DNA of 6,115 nucleotides from JANNSW01 sp031431235 (GTDB taxonomy: Bacteria > Pseudomonadota > Alphaproteobacteria > Rhizobiales > Hyphomicrobiaceae): positions 1 to 6,115 of the forward strand of contig JANPDA010000136.1 of NCBI GenBank assembly GCA_031431235.1, given 5' to 3'. The stretch's first letter is position 1. The number at the start of each line of letters is the position of its first letter. Positions 1-5,687 of the stretch are shown here, in pieces. A program made the position numbers and the translations under genes. A model generated the notes under the pieces. That model saw only the letters and a list, made by a program, of their open reading frames with translations. It was not told the origin of the DNA and made no database searches.

Positions 1-288
1 TCCTTTCCCGAGGTTCTTGGCACAGCTCCAATTTTTAGGTTATGGCCAAAAGTCATCACAGCGGAATGCTAACAGGTTTGCTGGAAACTCGCCAGATCAT
101 CCGCCGGGGTCGAATTCGAAGTGGAGCCTCTTGCAAAACTCCGACAATCGGAGGGGGTAGTGGCGGCCCAGGCCCTCGACGTATGGCGTTTCGGGGTTTG
201 GTGCTTGTGCTGATGGAACTTCGGCGATTTTCGACGCACGTTTCCCCTGGTGTGGCTTCGCTGGGGTTGGGCGGCGCTGCGGTGTCGT
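1..288. other. Non-coding or decayed DNA left of transposase remnant
   Basis: I find no credible gene here. The longest open frame (42-296, plus strand) has an arginine/glycine/serine-rich translation with no recognisable domain and no convincing ribosome binding site. What can be pointed out is a 10-bp palindrome (tcgaattcga, 110-119), a possible insertion-sequence end at 124-143 and a small perfect hairpin at 139-153 (ctccga, 3-base loop, tcggag). The stretch probably consists of the 3' untranslated part of the element whose transposase remnant ends at 289, plus host DNA to the left of the element. Confidence 0.5.
124..143 (-). repeat. Possible terminal end of a degraded insertion sequence
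   Basis: The segment gagcctcttgcaaaactccg resembles the 'GAGCCT-TTTGCAAAA' type of terminal inverted repeat that I recall for some DDE insertion sequences. It lies on the C-terminal side of the minus-strand transposase remnant, 146 bases beyond its stop codon, which is where one end of that element should be. A perfect 6-bp stem hairpin (139-153) overlaps its inner edge. No matching inverted copy was found elsewhere in the window, so the other end is presumably lost. The assignment rests on resemblance and position only. Confidence 0.35.
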
Positions 289-540
289 TCAGGTGACGGG
301 CCGCACTAGCTGCTCGGCGGCCACGGCCAGGATGCCGAACATGAGGTGGCAGAGCACCTTGGCGTGCCCGGGCACCCGCACGAACCGTCCGCCCTGACTG
401 TCCTCGAGCGCGCCGTTGCGCGCTCGGCGCCGCTGCGCTCGTTGTAGCGGATGTCCTCGGCGGGCTTATAGCCGGCGCACCGCTGGGCCAGCGCTTCCGC
501 CTCGGCTTCGGCCTTGCCGCCCCGGCGCGGATTGCGTGTC
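289..540 (-). pseudogene. C-terminal remnant of a DDE transposase, frameshifted
   Basis: Read on the minus strand, two joined frames rebuild the end of a DDE-type (Transposase_11-like) IS transposase. The first (about 540 down to 420) gives TRNPRRGGKAEAEAEALAQR, then AGYKPAEDIRYNERSGAER. The second (417 down to the TGA at 289-291) gives NGALEDSQGGRFVRVPGHAK, then VLCHLMFGILAVAAEQL and a short tail. The YNER...ER-N...L-D..GGR-VRV-GHAKV..HLMFGILA pattern is typical of the C-terminus of this transposase class. The frames join at 418-419, where one base is missing inside what would be an ERVNG-like segment. The upstream frame meets TAG near 560 and the catalytic core is absent, so this is a dead fragment. 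I do not assign an IS family with confidence. Confidence 0.75.
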
Positions 541-634
541 GATTTTTCGGGCCTGCATATGAGCTATCTTGCGCTCAGAGTCAGAAATGTTCCGTGTATG
601 CCAATCGTGAAGACTCGCCTCACAGGCCTCAATC
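541..634. other. Unassigned spacer between two transposon remnants
   Basis: These 94 bases separate the DDE transposase remnant from the outer end of the Tn3-type inverted repeat at 635. They are less GC-rich than the rest (for example catatgagctatcttgcgct). I could not recognise a gene, a recombination (res) site or a target duplication. Either host DNA that predates the Tn3 insertion or a further piece of one of the elements is possible. Confidence 0.4.
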
Positions 635-672
635 GGGGTTCGGGGAGCAACGGAACAGAAAGTCGGGTTCAG
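635..672 (-). repeat. 38-bp terminal inverted repeat of a Tn3-family transposon
   Basis: The 38 bases starting with ggggttcggggagcaacgga and ending gtcgggttcag have the length and layout of Tn3-family ends: four or more G at the outer tip, a central GGAAC..AAA block, and a GTT(A/C)AG-like inner end. Aligned by memory to the Tn3 end, the matching blocks are GGGGT at the start, GGAAC in the middle, and AAA, TC, GTT and AG toward the inner side. It overlaps the tnpA stop codon (669-671), as in many members of the family. The GGGG tip faces lower coordinates, so the transposon once extended to the right of 635. No partner repeat is present in the window. Confidence 0.65.
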
Positions 673-797
673 ACCTCTTTCGGGTCCCTGAGCGGCCGGA
701 GCTTGCTGTGAGCGACCTGATCCGGCAGCGTGAAGGTGTAGCGGCCCAGCTGTTGATATGCTCATGACCGAGTGGCGACACCAATGGCGATTTCGTC
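669..797 (-). pseudogene. tnpA: Extreme C-terminal remnant of Tn3-family transposase TnpA
   Basis: Three short minus-strand frames join into the typical tail of a Tn3-family TnpA. DEIAI (797-783) is followed by VSPLGHEHIN (781-752) in a second frame and by LGRYTFTLPDQVAHSKLRPL (749-690) and RDPKEV in a third, ending at TGA (669-671). The 'SPLG-EHI...G-Y-F...LRPLR' pattern is the signature of the TnpA C-terminus. One base is missing between the second and third segments, at 750-751, and another indel lies at about 782. An in-frame TGA (798-800) precedes the first segment, so about 95% of the roughly 1000-residue protein is lost. This identification is from family pattern memory; the adjoining 38-bp inverted repeat supports it independently. 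Confidence 0.7.
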
Positions 798-819
798 TCA
801 CCTGACGCGATCATGGACC

Positions 820-1527
820 TCACCGCGGCTCGATCCGCCGGCGATAGCTGATGCGCAGGACGCAGGGTGGCGGCAGTCGGGGACCGAGCCGCATCTCGGC
901 CGAGCGCGGCCGGCTGGCCGACGCGCGCGAGCGGCGCCCGTCGAGCGGCAGCTCGGTCGTGCAGCACGAGCCTTCGCGCAGATGTTGCGGCCCGATCAGC
1001 GAGACCAGCCGCTCGATCGGCCGATCGCGGATGCCGAGCTCGGCGAGATGGCGCGCCGTCGAGATCACATAGTCGAGATTGCGACCCGTCCGGCCACGTC
1101 CGGCGCGCACGACCGCAGCCTGGATTGCGAGCGGCATCGGTGGGGCGTATTGCCGGTGACGACGCTCGACGACGAACGCAAGCGCTCGCACGTGAGCAAA
1201 TCCGGTTGTCCGGCGAACCTCGACCGGATGCCAGCTGGCGGTATAGACGCCTGTCACCAGCTCGCGGTCATAGAGATAATCCAGCACCTGTGACCGGTTC
1301 TCGGGCGCGACCCGGAATGCGAGACCATCGCAGGCGCCGCCCCGATCGAGCCCGAACACCAGGCCCGGCCAATCGGACGTGCCGCGATATTCGAGCGACC
1401 AGACACAAAGTGCGCGGTGGAATCCCGCAAGCCTTGCCCGGCAAGCCTCCTCGAAGGCAAACCCCGGGCGCCACATCAGCGAGCCGTAGCCGAACACCCA
1501 GAGATCGGTCGTGGAGGAGCCTGCCAT
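820..1527 (-). CDS. chaC: ChaC-type gamma-glutamylcyclotransferase (glutathione-specific)
   Basis: A 235-residue protein of the ChaC family, cytosolic enzymes that cleave glutathione to 5-oxoproline and Cys-Gly. The substrate-binding loop is visible as WVFGYGSLMWRPGF (residues 10-23, YGSL at 14-17), and the catalytic glutamate is probably E89 in VLDYLYDREL. The conserved core continues through YTASWHPVEV and ends around RHLAELGIRDRPIERL (about 159-174). I chose ATG 1527 because GGAG lies 7 bases upstream; a GTG directly before it (1530) is also possible. The last 55 or so residues (arginine/proline-rich, about 180-235) match nothing I know in ChaC and run toward the Tn3 remnant, so the natural C-terminus may have been altered. 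The gene is divergent from the ABC transporter, 134 bp away. Family call is firm; the exact substrate is by family. Confidence 0.87.
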   Translation of the reverse strand: MAGSSTTDLWVFGYGSLMWRPGFAFEEACRARLAGFHRALCVWSLEYRGTSDWPGLVFGLDRGGACDGLAFRVAPENRSQVLDYLYDRELVTGVYTASWHPVEVRRTTGFAHVRALAFVVERRHRQYAPPMPLAIQAAVVRAGRGRTGRNLDYVISTARHLAELGIRDRPIERLVSLIGPQHLREGSCCTTELPLDGRRSRASASRPRSAEMRLGPRLPPPCVLRISYRRRIEPR

Positions 1528-1661
1528 CACCGTTCTCCATCGCGGAAATCAGGCGCGTGCGCAAGGCCGGGTGCCGCACGCCAGATGAGAGCAAGCCTTG
1601 CACCCGATGCAACGTCTCGGGCATGGTGCCGGCCTTCGTGACGGGCAAGGACAGGTGCGGT
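1528..1661. promoter_or_regulatory. Divergent intergenic region, chaC / ABC transporter
   Basis: These 134 bases lie between the chosen starts of two divergent genes and should hold both promoters. I could not find convincing -35/-10 pairs. Ribosome binding sites are visible at both edges: GGAG ahead of the chaC ATG on the minus strand, and aagga (1647-1651) ahead of the ABC gene GTG at 1662. Both neighbouring reading frames stay open through this spacer (chaC strand from 1626 in another frame, ABC frame from far upstream), so either gene could start earlier, and the spacer may then be smaller. Confidence 0.4.
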
Positions 1662-3482
1662 GTGTCGGAACGACTGCAGACAAAGGACGACAAATCTCTG
1701 CCAGAGGCCGCGTCGGGCACAGCCGAGACAGCGGCGAGGCGGCGCCTCGATCTGATGCCGCTCGCCGTGTTGCGGCCCTACCTGATCCGCCACCGTGGCA
1801 TGCTGGCGGCGACAATCGCGGCCCTCGTCGTCGCCGCGCTCGCGACCCTTGCCGTGCCACTCGCCGTGCGTCGCGTGATCGACCTCGGCTTCAGCGGTGG
1901 CGACGGAGCCTTCGTCGACCGCTATTTCGGCATGATGCTGCTGATCGGCTTCGTGCTCGCGCTCGCCAGTGCCGCACGCTTCTATTCGGTCAACTGGCTG
2001 GGCGAGCGCGTGGTCGCTGATCTGCGCCGCGACGTGTTCGGCCATCTGACCCGGCTCGACGCCGCCTTCTACGAGCAGACACGGACCGGCGAGGTGATGT
2101 CGCGGCTGACGGCCGACACCACCCAGATCAAGTCGGCAATCTCGGTCGCTGTCTCGCAGGCGCTGCGCAACGTGGTCCTTTTCACCGGCGCGCTGCTCAT
2201 GATGTTCGTGACCAGCGTGAAACTGTCGCTGCTGGTGGTCGCGGCCATTCCCTTCATCGTGCTGCCGCTCGTCGTCTACGGTCGCGTCGTCAAGCGGCTG
2301 TCGCGCCAGGCCCAGGATACGCTGGCCGACAGTGCGGCCTATGCGGCTGAGAACATCGCCGCCGTCCGCACCCTGCAGGCTTCGACTTTCGAAGGCGAGG
2401 TGACGGGCCGCTTCGGTCGAGCGGTCGAGGAGGCCTTCGCCGCAGCACGTGCGCGGCTGCAGGCCCGCGCCGGCCTGACCGCCATCGCGATCGGGCTCGT
2501 GTTCGCAAGCGTGGTCGGCATCCTCTGGTATGGAGCATCCGAAGTGCTGTCGGGCGGGCTTTCCGGAGGACGGCTCGGGCAGTTCGTGCTCTACGCCGTG
2601 TTCGCGGCTGGCGCCGTCGGCGAGCTGTCGGAGGTTTGGGGTGAGATCCAACAGGCCTCGGGCGCGGCTGGCCGCCTGTCGGAGATCATGGCGACCGTGC
2701 CTGCCATCCGCTCGCCCGAGCGCCCGGTCGCCTTGCCCGAGCGCGGTGACGGGCGGATCGCCTTCCGCGATATCGGGTTCTGCTATCCATCGAGCCCAGA
2801 TCGCTCGGCGCTCGAGGGCATCAGCTTCGAGGTGAAACCAGGCGAGACCGTCGCCATCGTGGGCCCGTCGGGAGCGGGCAAGAGCACGATTTTCAGCCTC
2901 GCGCTTCGCTTCTATGATCCGGCTGCGGGAGTGGTGCTGGTCGATGGCGTCGATGCGCGGCAAGCAGAGCTGGGGGCACTGCGTCGCCGCTTCGCCATCG
3001 TTCCGCAGGACGTGGCGCTGTTTGCCGATACGATTGCCGCCAACATTGCCTACGGCGTGCCAGCGGCCACTCGGGAGGCCATCGAGCGGGCAGCTGACAC
3101 GGCCGAGGCTGCAGGCTTCATCGCTCAGCTTTCGCAGGGCTTCGACACGCGCATCGGCGAGCGCGGCATCACGCTGTCGGGCGGCCAGCGGCAGCGAATC
3201 GCCATCGCCCGGGCGGTGTTGCGCGACGCGCCGATCCTGCTGCTCGACGAAGCGACGAGCGCGCTCGATGCGGAGAGTGAGGCGAAGGTCCAGGCGGCAC
3301 TCGCACGAGCCATGAAGGGTCGCACTACGCTGGTGATCGCGCACCGGCTTGCAACCGTCCAGCGTGCCGACCGCATCCTCGTCCTCGAGGCCGGACGGAT
3401 CGTCGAGGTCGGCACCCACCAGAGCCTCGTTGCGCAGGGTGGGCTCTATTCGCGGCTGGCAGAGCTTCAGTTTGCGTCCTGA
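1662..3482 (+). CDS. ABC half-transporter, fused membrane and ATPase domains (MsbA/ABCB-like exporter)
   Basis: A 606-residue ABC exporter subunit, expected to work as a homodimer in the inner membrane. The membrane domain (about 40-330) has six likely helices, for example 47-69, 88-110, 165-185, 188-208, 272-292 and 305-325. The ATPase domain follows: A-loop tyrosine Y375, Walker A GPSGAGKST (401-409), Q-loop Q449, signature LSGGQ (505-509), Walker B ILLLDE (525-530), D-loop SALD (533-536) and H-loop H561. All catalytic residues are present, so it should be active. The frame is open far upstream; I chose GTG 1662 for its aagga site and because the length (about 600) fits the family; ATG 1623 and ATG 1755 are alternatives. 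The substrate cannot be read from the sequence; lipids, peptides or drugs are all handled by relatives. It is co-directional with the bufferin genes but 171 bp away from them. Confidence 0.92.
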   Translation: MSERLQTKDDKSLPEAASGTAETAARRRLDLMPLAVLRPYLIRHRGMLAATIAALVVAALATLAVPLAVRRVIDLGFSGGDGAFVDRYFGMMLLIGFVLALASAARFYSVNWLGERVVADLRRDVFGHLTRLDAAFYEQTRTGEVMSRLTADTTQIKSAISVAVSQALRNVVLFTGALLMMFVTSVKLSLLVVAAIPFIVLPLVVYGRVVKRLSRQAQDTLADSAAYAAENIAAVRTLQASTFEGEVTGRFGRAVEEAFAAARARLQARAGLTAIAIGLVFASVVGILWYGASEVLSGGLSGGRLGQFVLYAVFAAGAVGELSEVWGEIQQASGAAGRLSEIMATVPAIRSPERPVALPERGDGRIAFRDIGFCYPSSPDRSALEGISFEVKPGETVAIVGPSGAGKSTIFSLALRFYDPAAGVVLVDGVDARQAELGALRRRFAIVPQDVALFADTIAANIAYGVPAATREAIERAADTAEAAGFIAQLSQGFDTRIGERGITLSGGQRQRIAIARAVLRDAPILLLDEATSALDAESEAKVQAALARAMKGRTTLVIAHRLATVQRADRILVLEAGRIVEVGTHQSLVAQGGLYSRLAELQFAS

Positions 3483-3653
3483 CCCCTGCGGCGCACCGTC
3501 GCAACAGCGTGAAGTTCCGTATTCAAACCGGCGTGAAGGGCCTCAAACTCGCCAAATTCGCTGCTATATAAGTCGGGGTAAGATCGCCGAGCCTCGTCAG
3601 GCCCAAGCACGACAGGGTAGAGTGATCCTCTGTAAGCCAAAGGGACAAGAGAC
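3483..3653. other. Intergenic region ahead of the bufferin operon
   Basis: These 171 bases separate the ABC transporter stop from the bufA start. The one clear feature is an extended -10 promoter candidate at 3562-3570. I saw no strong GC-hairpin plus T-run terminator for the ABC gene and no evident operator. The start of bufA is marked by a good ribosome binding site, aaggga (3640-3645), 8 bases before ATG 3654. If transcription begins about 7 bases after the -10 box, the 5' leader would be roughly 75 bases. Confidence 0.55.
3562..3570 (+). promoter_or_regulatory. Candidate extended -10 promoter for the buf operon
   Basis: The string tgctatata contains a TATATA hexamer (3565-3570) with an upstream TG in the extended -10 position. 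It is the most AT-rich spot in this GC-rich spacer. At the usual spacing the -35 site would be near 3542-3547 (ctcaaa), a poor match to TTGACA, which is acceptable for an extended -10 promoter. Some bufferin-type operons are controlled by ECF sigma factors; I saw no clear ECF motif pair here, so housekeeping-sigma transcription is the simpler reading. Confidence 0.4.
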
Positions 3654-3953
3654 ATGGATCAGACCTTCAAGAAGACCACCGCTCTCGCGGTTGCTGGCGC
3701 GTTCGCCGCCGTGCTCGGCATTTCGGCTGCGACGACGGCCAAAGCCGAGGATTTCGAGAAGTGCTTCGGCATTGCCAAGGCAGCCGAGAACGACTGCGCT
3801 TCCGAAGGCGCAAATTCCTGCGCCGGCACGTCGACGGTCGATTTCGACGGTCAGGCCTGGAAGCTGGTGAAGGCCGGCACCTGCACCTCGATCGAGGTGA
3901 CGACGCCCGAGGGTACTGCCCGTGCGGGCGCGCTCGAGCCGATTACCGGCTGA
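3654..3953 (+). CDS. bufA: BufA1-type bufferin precursor (DUF2282 secreted small protein)
   Basis: A 99-residue DUF2282 protein. Residues 1-31 form a Sec signal peptide: charged start with KK, hydrophobic stretch from A10 to about A26, and an AKA|ED cleavage site after A31. The mature part has four cysteines: C37 (EKC), C48 (ENDC), C56 (NSC, then AGTSTVDFDGQAW) and C77 (KAGTC). This spacing and the CAGTSTVD segment are typical of the family. In characterised systems (Caulobacter bufferins, Legionella gig, Haemophilus Hvf-like) such proteins are ribosomally made peptides whose cysteines are oxidised by the neighbouring MNIO enzyme, giving a periplasmic copper-binding or metal-buffering product. 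The start is set by aaggga 8 bases upstream. It is first in the operon, and the enzyme gene follows within 13-22 bases. Family is firm; metal and modification pattern are inferred. Confidence 0.9.
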   Translation: MDQTFKKTTALAVAGAFAAVLGISAATTAKAEDFEKCFGIAKAAENDCASEGANSCAGTSTVDFDGQAWKLVKAGTCTSIEVTTPEGTARAGALEPITG

Positions 3954-3966
3954 TCCGGCCCCGTCG

Positions 3967-4899
3967 GTGAACCCTGTGGCACACTCCGCCGATCTGGCGG
4001 CGCAGAGAAACAGTGCGATCCCGGCGCGAGCCGGGGTCGGGCTGAAGCCTGAGCACTATAGCGCTATTCTCGATGGCAAGCCCAGTCTCGATGGTAAGCC
4101 CAGTCTCGATGGCAAGACCAGTGTCGGCTGGTTCGAGATCCATGCCGAGAACTACATGGGCGCAGGCGGCCAGCCGCATCACTATCTCACGCGCATTCGT
4201 GAGCGCTTCCCCGTCTCTCTTCATGGCGTCGGCCTCTCGATCGGGTCGGCCGGCCCCCTCGACCGCGAGCACCTGTTGCGGCTGAAAAGGCTCTGCGACC
4301 GCTATCAGCCTGGGCTCTTCTCCGAGCACCTCGCCTGGTCGACCCACGGCGACAGCTACCTGAACGATCTGCTACCGCTTCCCTACAACGAGGAGACGGT
4401 CGCCCGCGTGGCCGATCACATCGACGAGGTGCAGGAAACGCTTCAGCGGCGGATGCTGCTGGAGAATCCCTCGACCTATGTGAGCTTCGAAGCGAGCGAC
4501 ATGAGCGAGATCGCATTCCTCGAAGCCGTGGTGAAGCGGACCGGCTGTGGGCTCTTGCTCGACGTCAACAATGTCTTCGTCTGCGCCGCCAATCATGGCA
4601 CCGACGCTGCTGCCTATCTGGATGCCTTTCCCGTGGCGCATGTGGGCGAGATGCACTTGGCCGGCCATGCATCCTTCACCGACGAGAGCGGCGCACCGCT
4701 GCTGATCGATGCCCACGACCGCCCGGTGACCGACCCCGTCTGGCGGCTCTACGAGCGCGCCGTGCGCCGGGTTGGGCCGAAGCCCACCCTGATCGAATGG
4801 GACAATGACATCCCCGACTGGCCGACGCTCGAAGCCGAAGCGTTGCGCGCGGATCACATCATGGCCGAGCGGCGGACCAACCATGCCGGCGCTGTCTGA
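3967..4899 (+). CDS. bufB: MNIO / DUF692 oxidative RiPP-modifying enzyme (BufB)
   Basis: A 310-residue DUF692 protein of the multinuclear non-heme iron-dependent oxidative enzymes, which act on peptide cysteines (MbnB and TglH are relatives). It is a TIM barrel with a two- or three-iron centre. Conserved segments: AGVGLKPEHY (22-31), FEIHAENYMG (56-65), SLHGVGLSIGS (84-94), FSEHLAW (118-124), LLENPSTYVS (164-173), GLLLDVNNVFV (195-205), HVGEMHLAGH (225-234) and LIEWDNDIP (275-283); their His, Glu, Asp and Asn residues include the expected iron ligands. Expected substrate is the BufA peptide just upstream. The start is uncertain: GTG 3967 or GTG 3976, the latter with ggtga 5 bases before it; no ATG is available before the barrel begins. 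Oddity: residues 35-52 are a threefold LDGK(P/T)S repeat. The 3' end overlaps bufC by 17 bases, suggesting coupled translation. Confidence 0.92.
   Translation: MNPVAHSADLAAQRNSAIPARAGVGLKPEHYSAILDGKPSLDGKPSLDGKTSVGWFEIHAENYMGAGGQPHHYLTRIRERFPVSLHGVGLSIGSAGPLDREHLLRLKRLCDRYQPGLFSEHLAWSTHGDSYLNDLLPLPYNEETVARVADHIDEVQETLQRRMLLENPSTYVSFEASDMSEIAFLEAVVKRTGCGLLLDVNNVFVCAANHGTDAAAYLDAFPVAHVGEMHLAGHASFTDESGAPLLIDAHDRPVTDPVWRLYERAVRRVGPKPTLIEWDNDIPDWPTLEAEALRADHIMAERRTNHAGAV
4069..4122 (+). repeat. 18-bp tandem repeat, three copies, inside bufB
   Basis: Three adjoining 18-bp units, 4069-4086, 4087-4104 and 4105-4122, read ctcgatggcaagcccagt with one change each in unit 2 (ggt for ggc) and unit 3 (acc for ccc). 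They encode LDGKPS, LDGKPS and LDGKTS in frame. The unit 2 change is silent and the unit 3 change gives proline to threonine. Near identity at the DNA level points to recent slippage or unequal exchange. The repeat falls in the loop between the first barrel strand (GVGLKPEHY) and the FEIHAENY strand. Confidence 0.95.
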
Positions 4900-5674
4900 G
4901 CTGCAGGCGCAGTTTGCGGCCGCACTGCTCGACCCCGCACTCGAGCCTCCCTGGGGTGTGACGAGCCACACCTCGGCCCACCCGCTGCGCCGCTTCAACG
5001 TCCATCGCAACAACGTGGTGCTGAGCCTCGTCCAATCGCTCGAGGCGCGATATCCGGCGGTGAAGCGCCTGACGGGAGAAGAGTTTTTCCGGGCGATGGC
5101 GCGCCTCTACCTCGACGCTCACCCGCCCGCGAGCCCTGTCCTGATCGAGTTCGGCAGCGCCATGCCGGCATTCATCGAGCAGTTCGCGCCGGCAACTGAC
5201 ATGCCCTACCTCGCCGATGTCGCCCGGCTCGAATGGCTGCAGCACGAGGCTTTCCATGCTGGCGACGCGAGCCCACTCGAGCCCGACGTCCTGGCGGCCA
5301 TCCCGCCGGATGCCCTGGCCCGGCTGTGTTTCACGCTGCACCCATCGCTGCGGCTGCTGCAGTCGCCCTACCCGGTGCTGGCGATCTGGCGGACGAATGT
5401 GCACGATGCAGACGTCCACAAGGTCCGCCTTGCCGACGGCGGCGACGAGTTGATGATCGTGCGGCCCAGACTCGACGTTCAGCTCGTGAGGCTGCCGCCA
5501 GGGGCGCATTCCTTCCTTTCGCTGATCGCGGCCGGAACGCCACTCGCAGCCGCTGCGGGCGAGGCCCTGGCAGGCGAGCCGCGCTTTGATTTCCAGCATG
5601 CTCTCGCAGGTTTGATCGAAACGGGAGTCATTGTCGCGTATCATGTTGGCGACGATTTCGATGCTTCGAGATAA
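4883..5674 (+). CDS. bufC: BufC, DUF2063/HvfC-like partner of the MNIO enzyme
   Basis: A 263-residue soluble protein with an N-terminal DUF2063 (HvfC/BufC N-terminal) domain at about residues 5-95, seen in LSELQAQFAAALLDP, RRFNVHRNNVVLSLVQSLEA (37-56) and YPAVKRLTGEEFFRAMARLY (57-76). The C-terminal half (LHPSLRLLQSPYPVLAIWR at 152-170, then a beta-rich stretch with VRPRLDVQLVRLPPG) is also usual for the family. The domain was once labelled 'putative DNA-binding', but in MNIO clusters this protein is regarded as the substrate-recognition partner that brings the precursor to the DUF692 enzyme. I chose ATG 4883 because the family begins shortly before LxxLQxxFxxAL and ggcgga lies 6 bases upstream. 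The frame is open further back to 4805, but that part reads as a shadow of bufB. It overlaps bufB by 17 bases; the DoxX gene begins 13 bases after its stop. Confidence 0.88.
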   Translation: MPALSELQAQFAAALLDPALEPPWGVTSHTSAHPLRRFNVHRNNVVLSLVQSLEARYPAVKRLTGEEFFRAMARLYLDAHPPASPVLIEFGSAMPAFIEQFAPATDMPYLADVARLEWLQHEAFHAGDASPLEPDVLAAIPPDALARLCFTLHPSLRLLQSPYPVLAIWRTNVHDADVHKVRLADGGDELMIVRPRLDVQLVRLPPGAHSFLSLIAAGTPLAAAAGEALAGEPRFDFQHALAGLIETGVIVAYHVGDDFDASR

Positions 5675-5687
5675 CCCCGGGGAAGCC

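Noticed and set aside
42..296. Plus-strand open frame of 84 codons at the left edge
   Set aside because: No recognisable domain or ribosome site, composition typical of spurious frames, and it spans the possible IS end.
541..634. Possible Tn3 resolution (res) site or resolvase start
   Set aside because: No resolvase N-terminal motif or paired resolvase-binding repeats could be seen, and it lies outside the transposon side of the inverted repeat.
629..967. Minus-strand open frame overlapping the Tn3 remnant
   Set aside because: It contains the SPLGHEHIN piece of TnpA but is a chance fusion of shifted frames, not an intact gene.
867..1661. Upstream extension of the ABC transporter frame (about 265 codons)
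   Set aside because: The extension is arginine-rich, has no domain and lies antisense to chaC. Family length fits a start near 1662.
1527..3419. Long minus-strand open frame of 630 codons opposite the ABC transporter
   Set aside because: Its translation is low-complexity, rich in His, Arg, Asp and Gln, and lies antisense to a gene with every ABC motif intact; it reflects the GC-rich codon pattern.
3480..3530. Possible terminator after the ABC transporter
   Set aside because: Only a weak tgcg/cgca pairing is present, with no T-run, so it was not called.
4069..4122. CRISPR-like or regulatory repeat interpretation of the 18-bp units
   Set aside because: Units are directly adjacent without spacers, multiples of three, and lie inside a coding frame, so an in-gene tandem duplication explains them.
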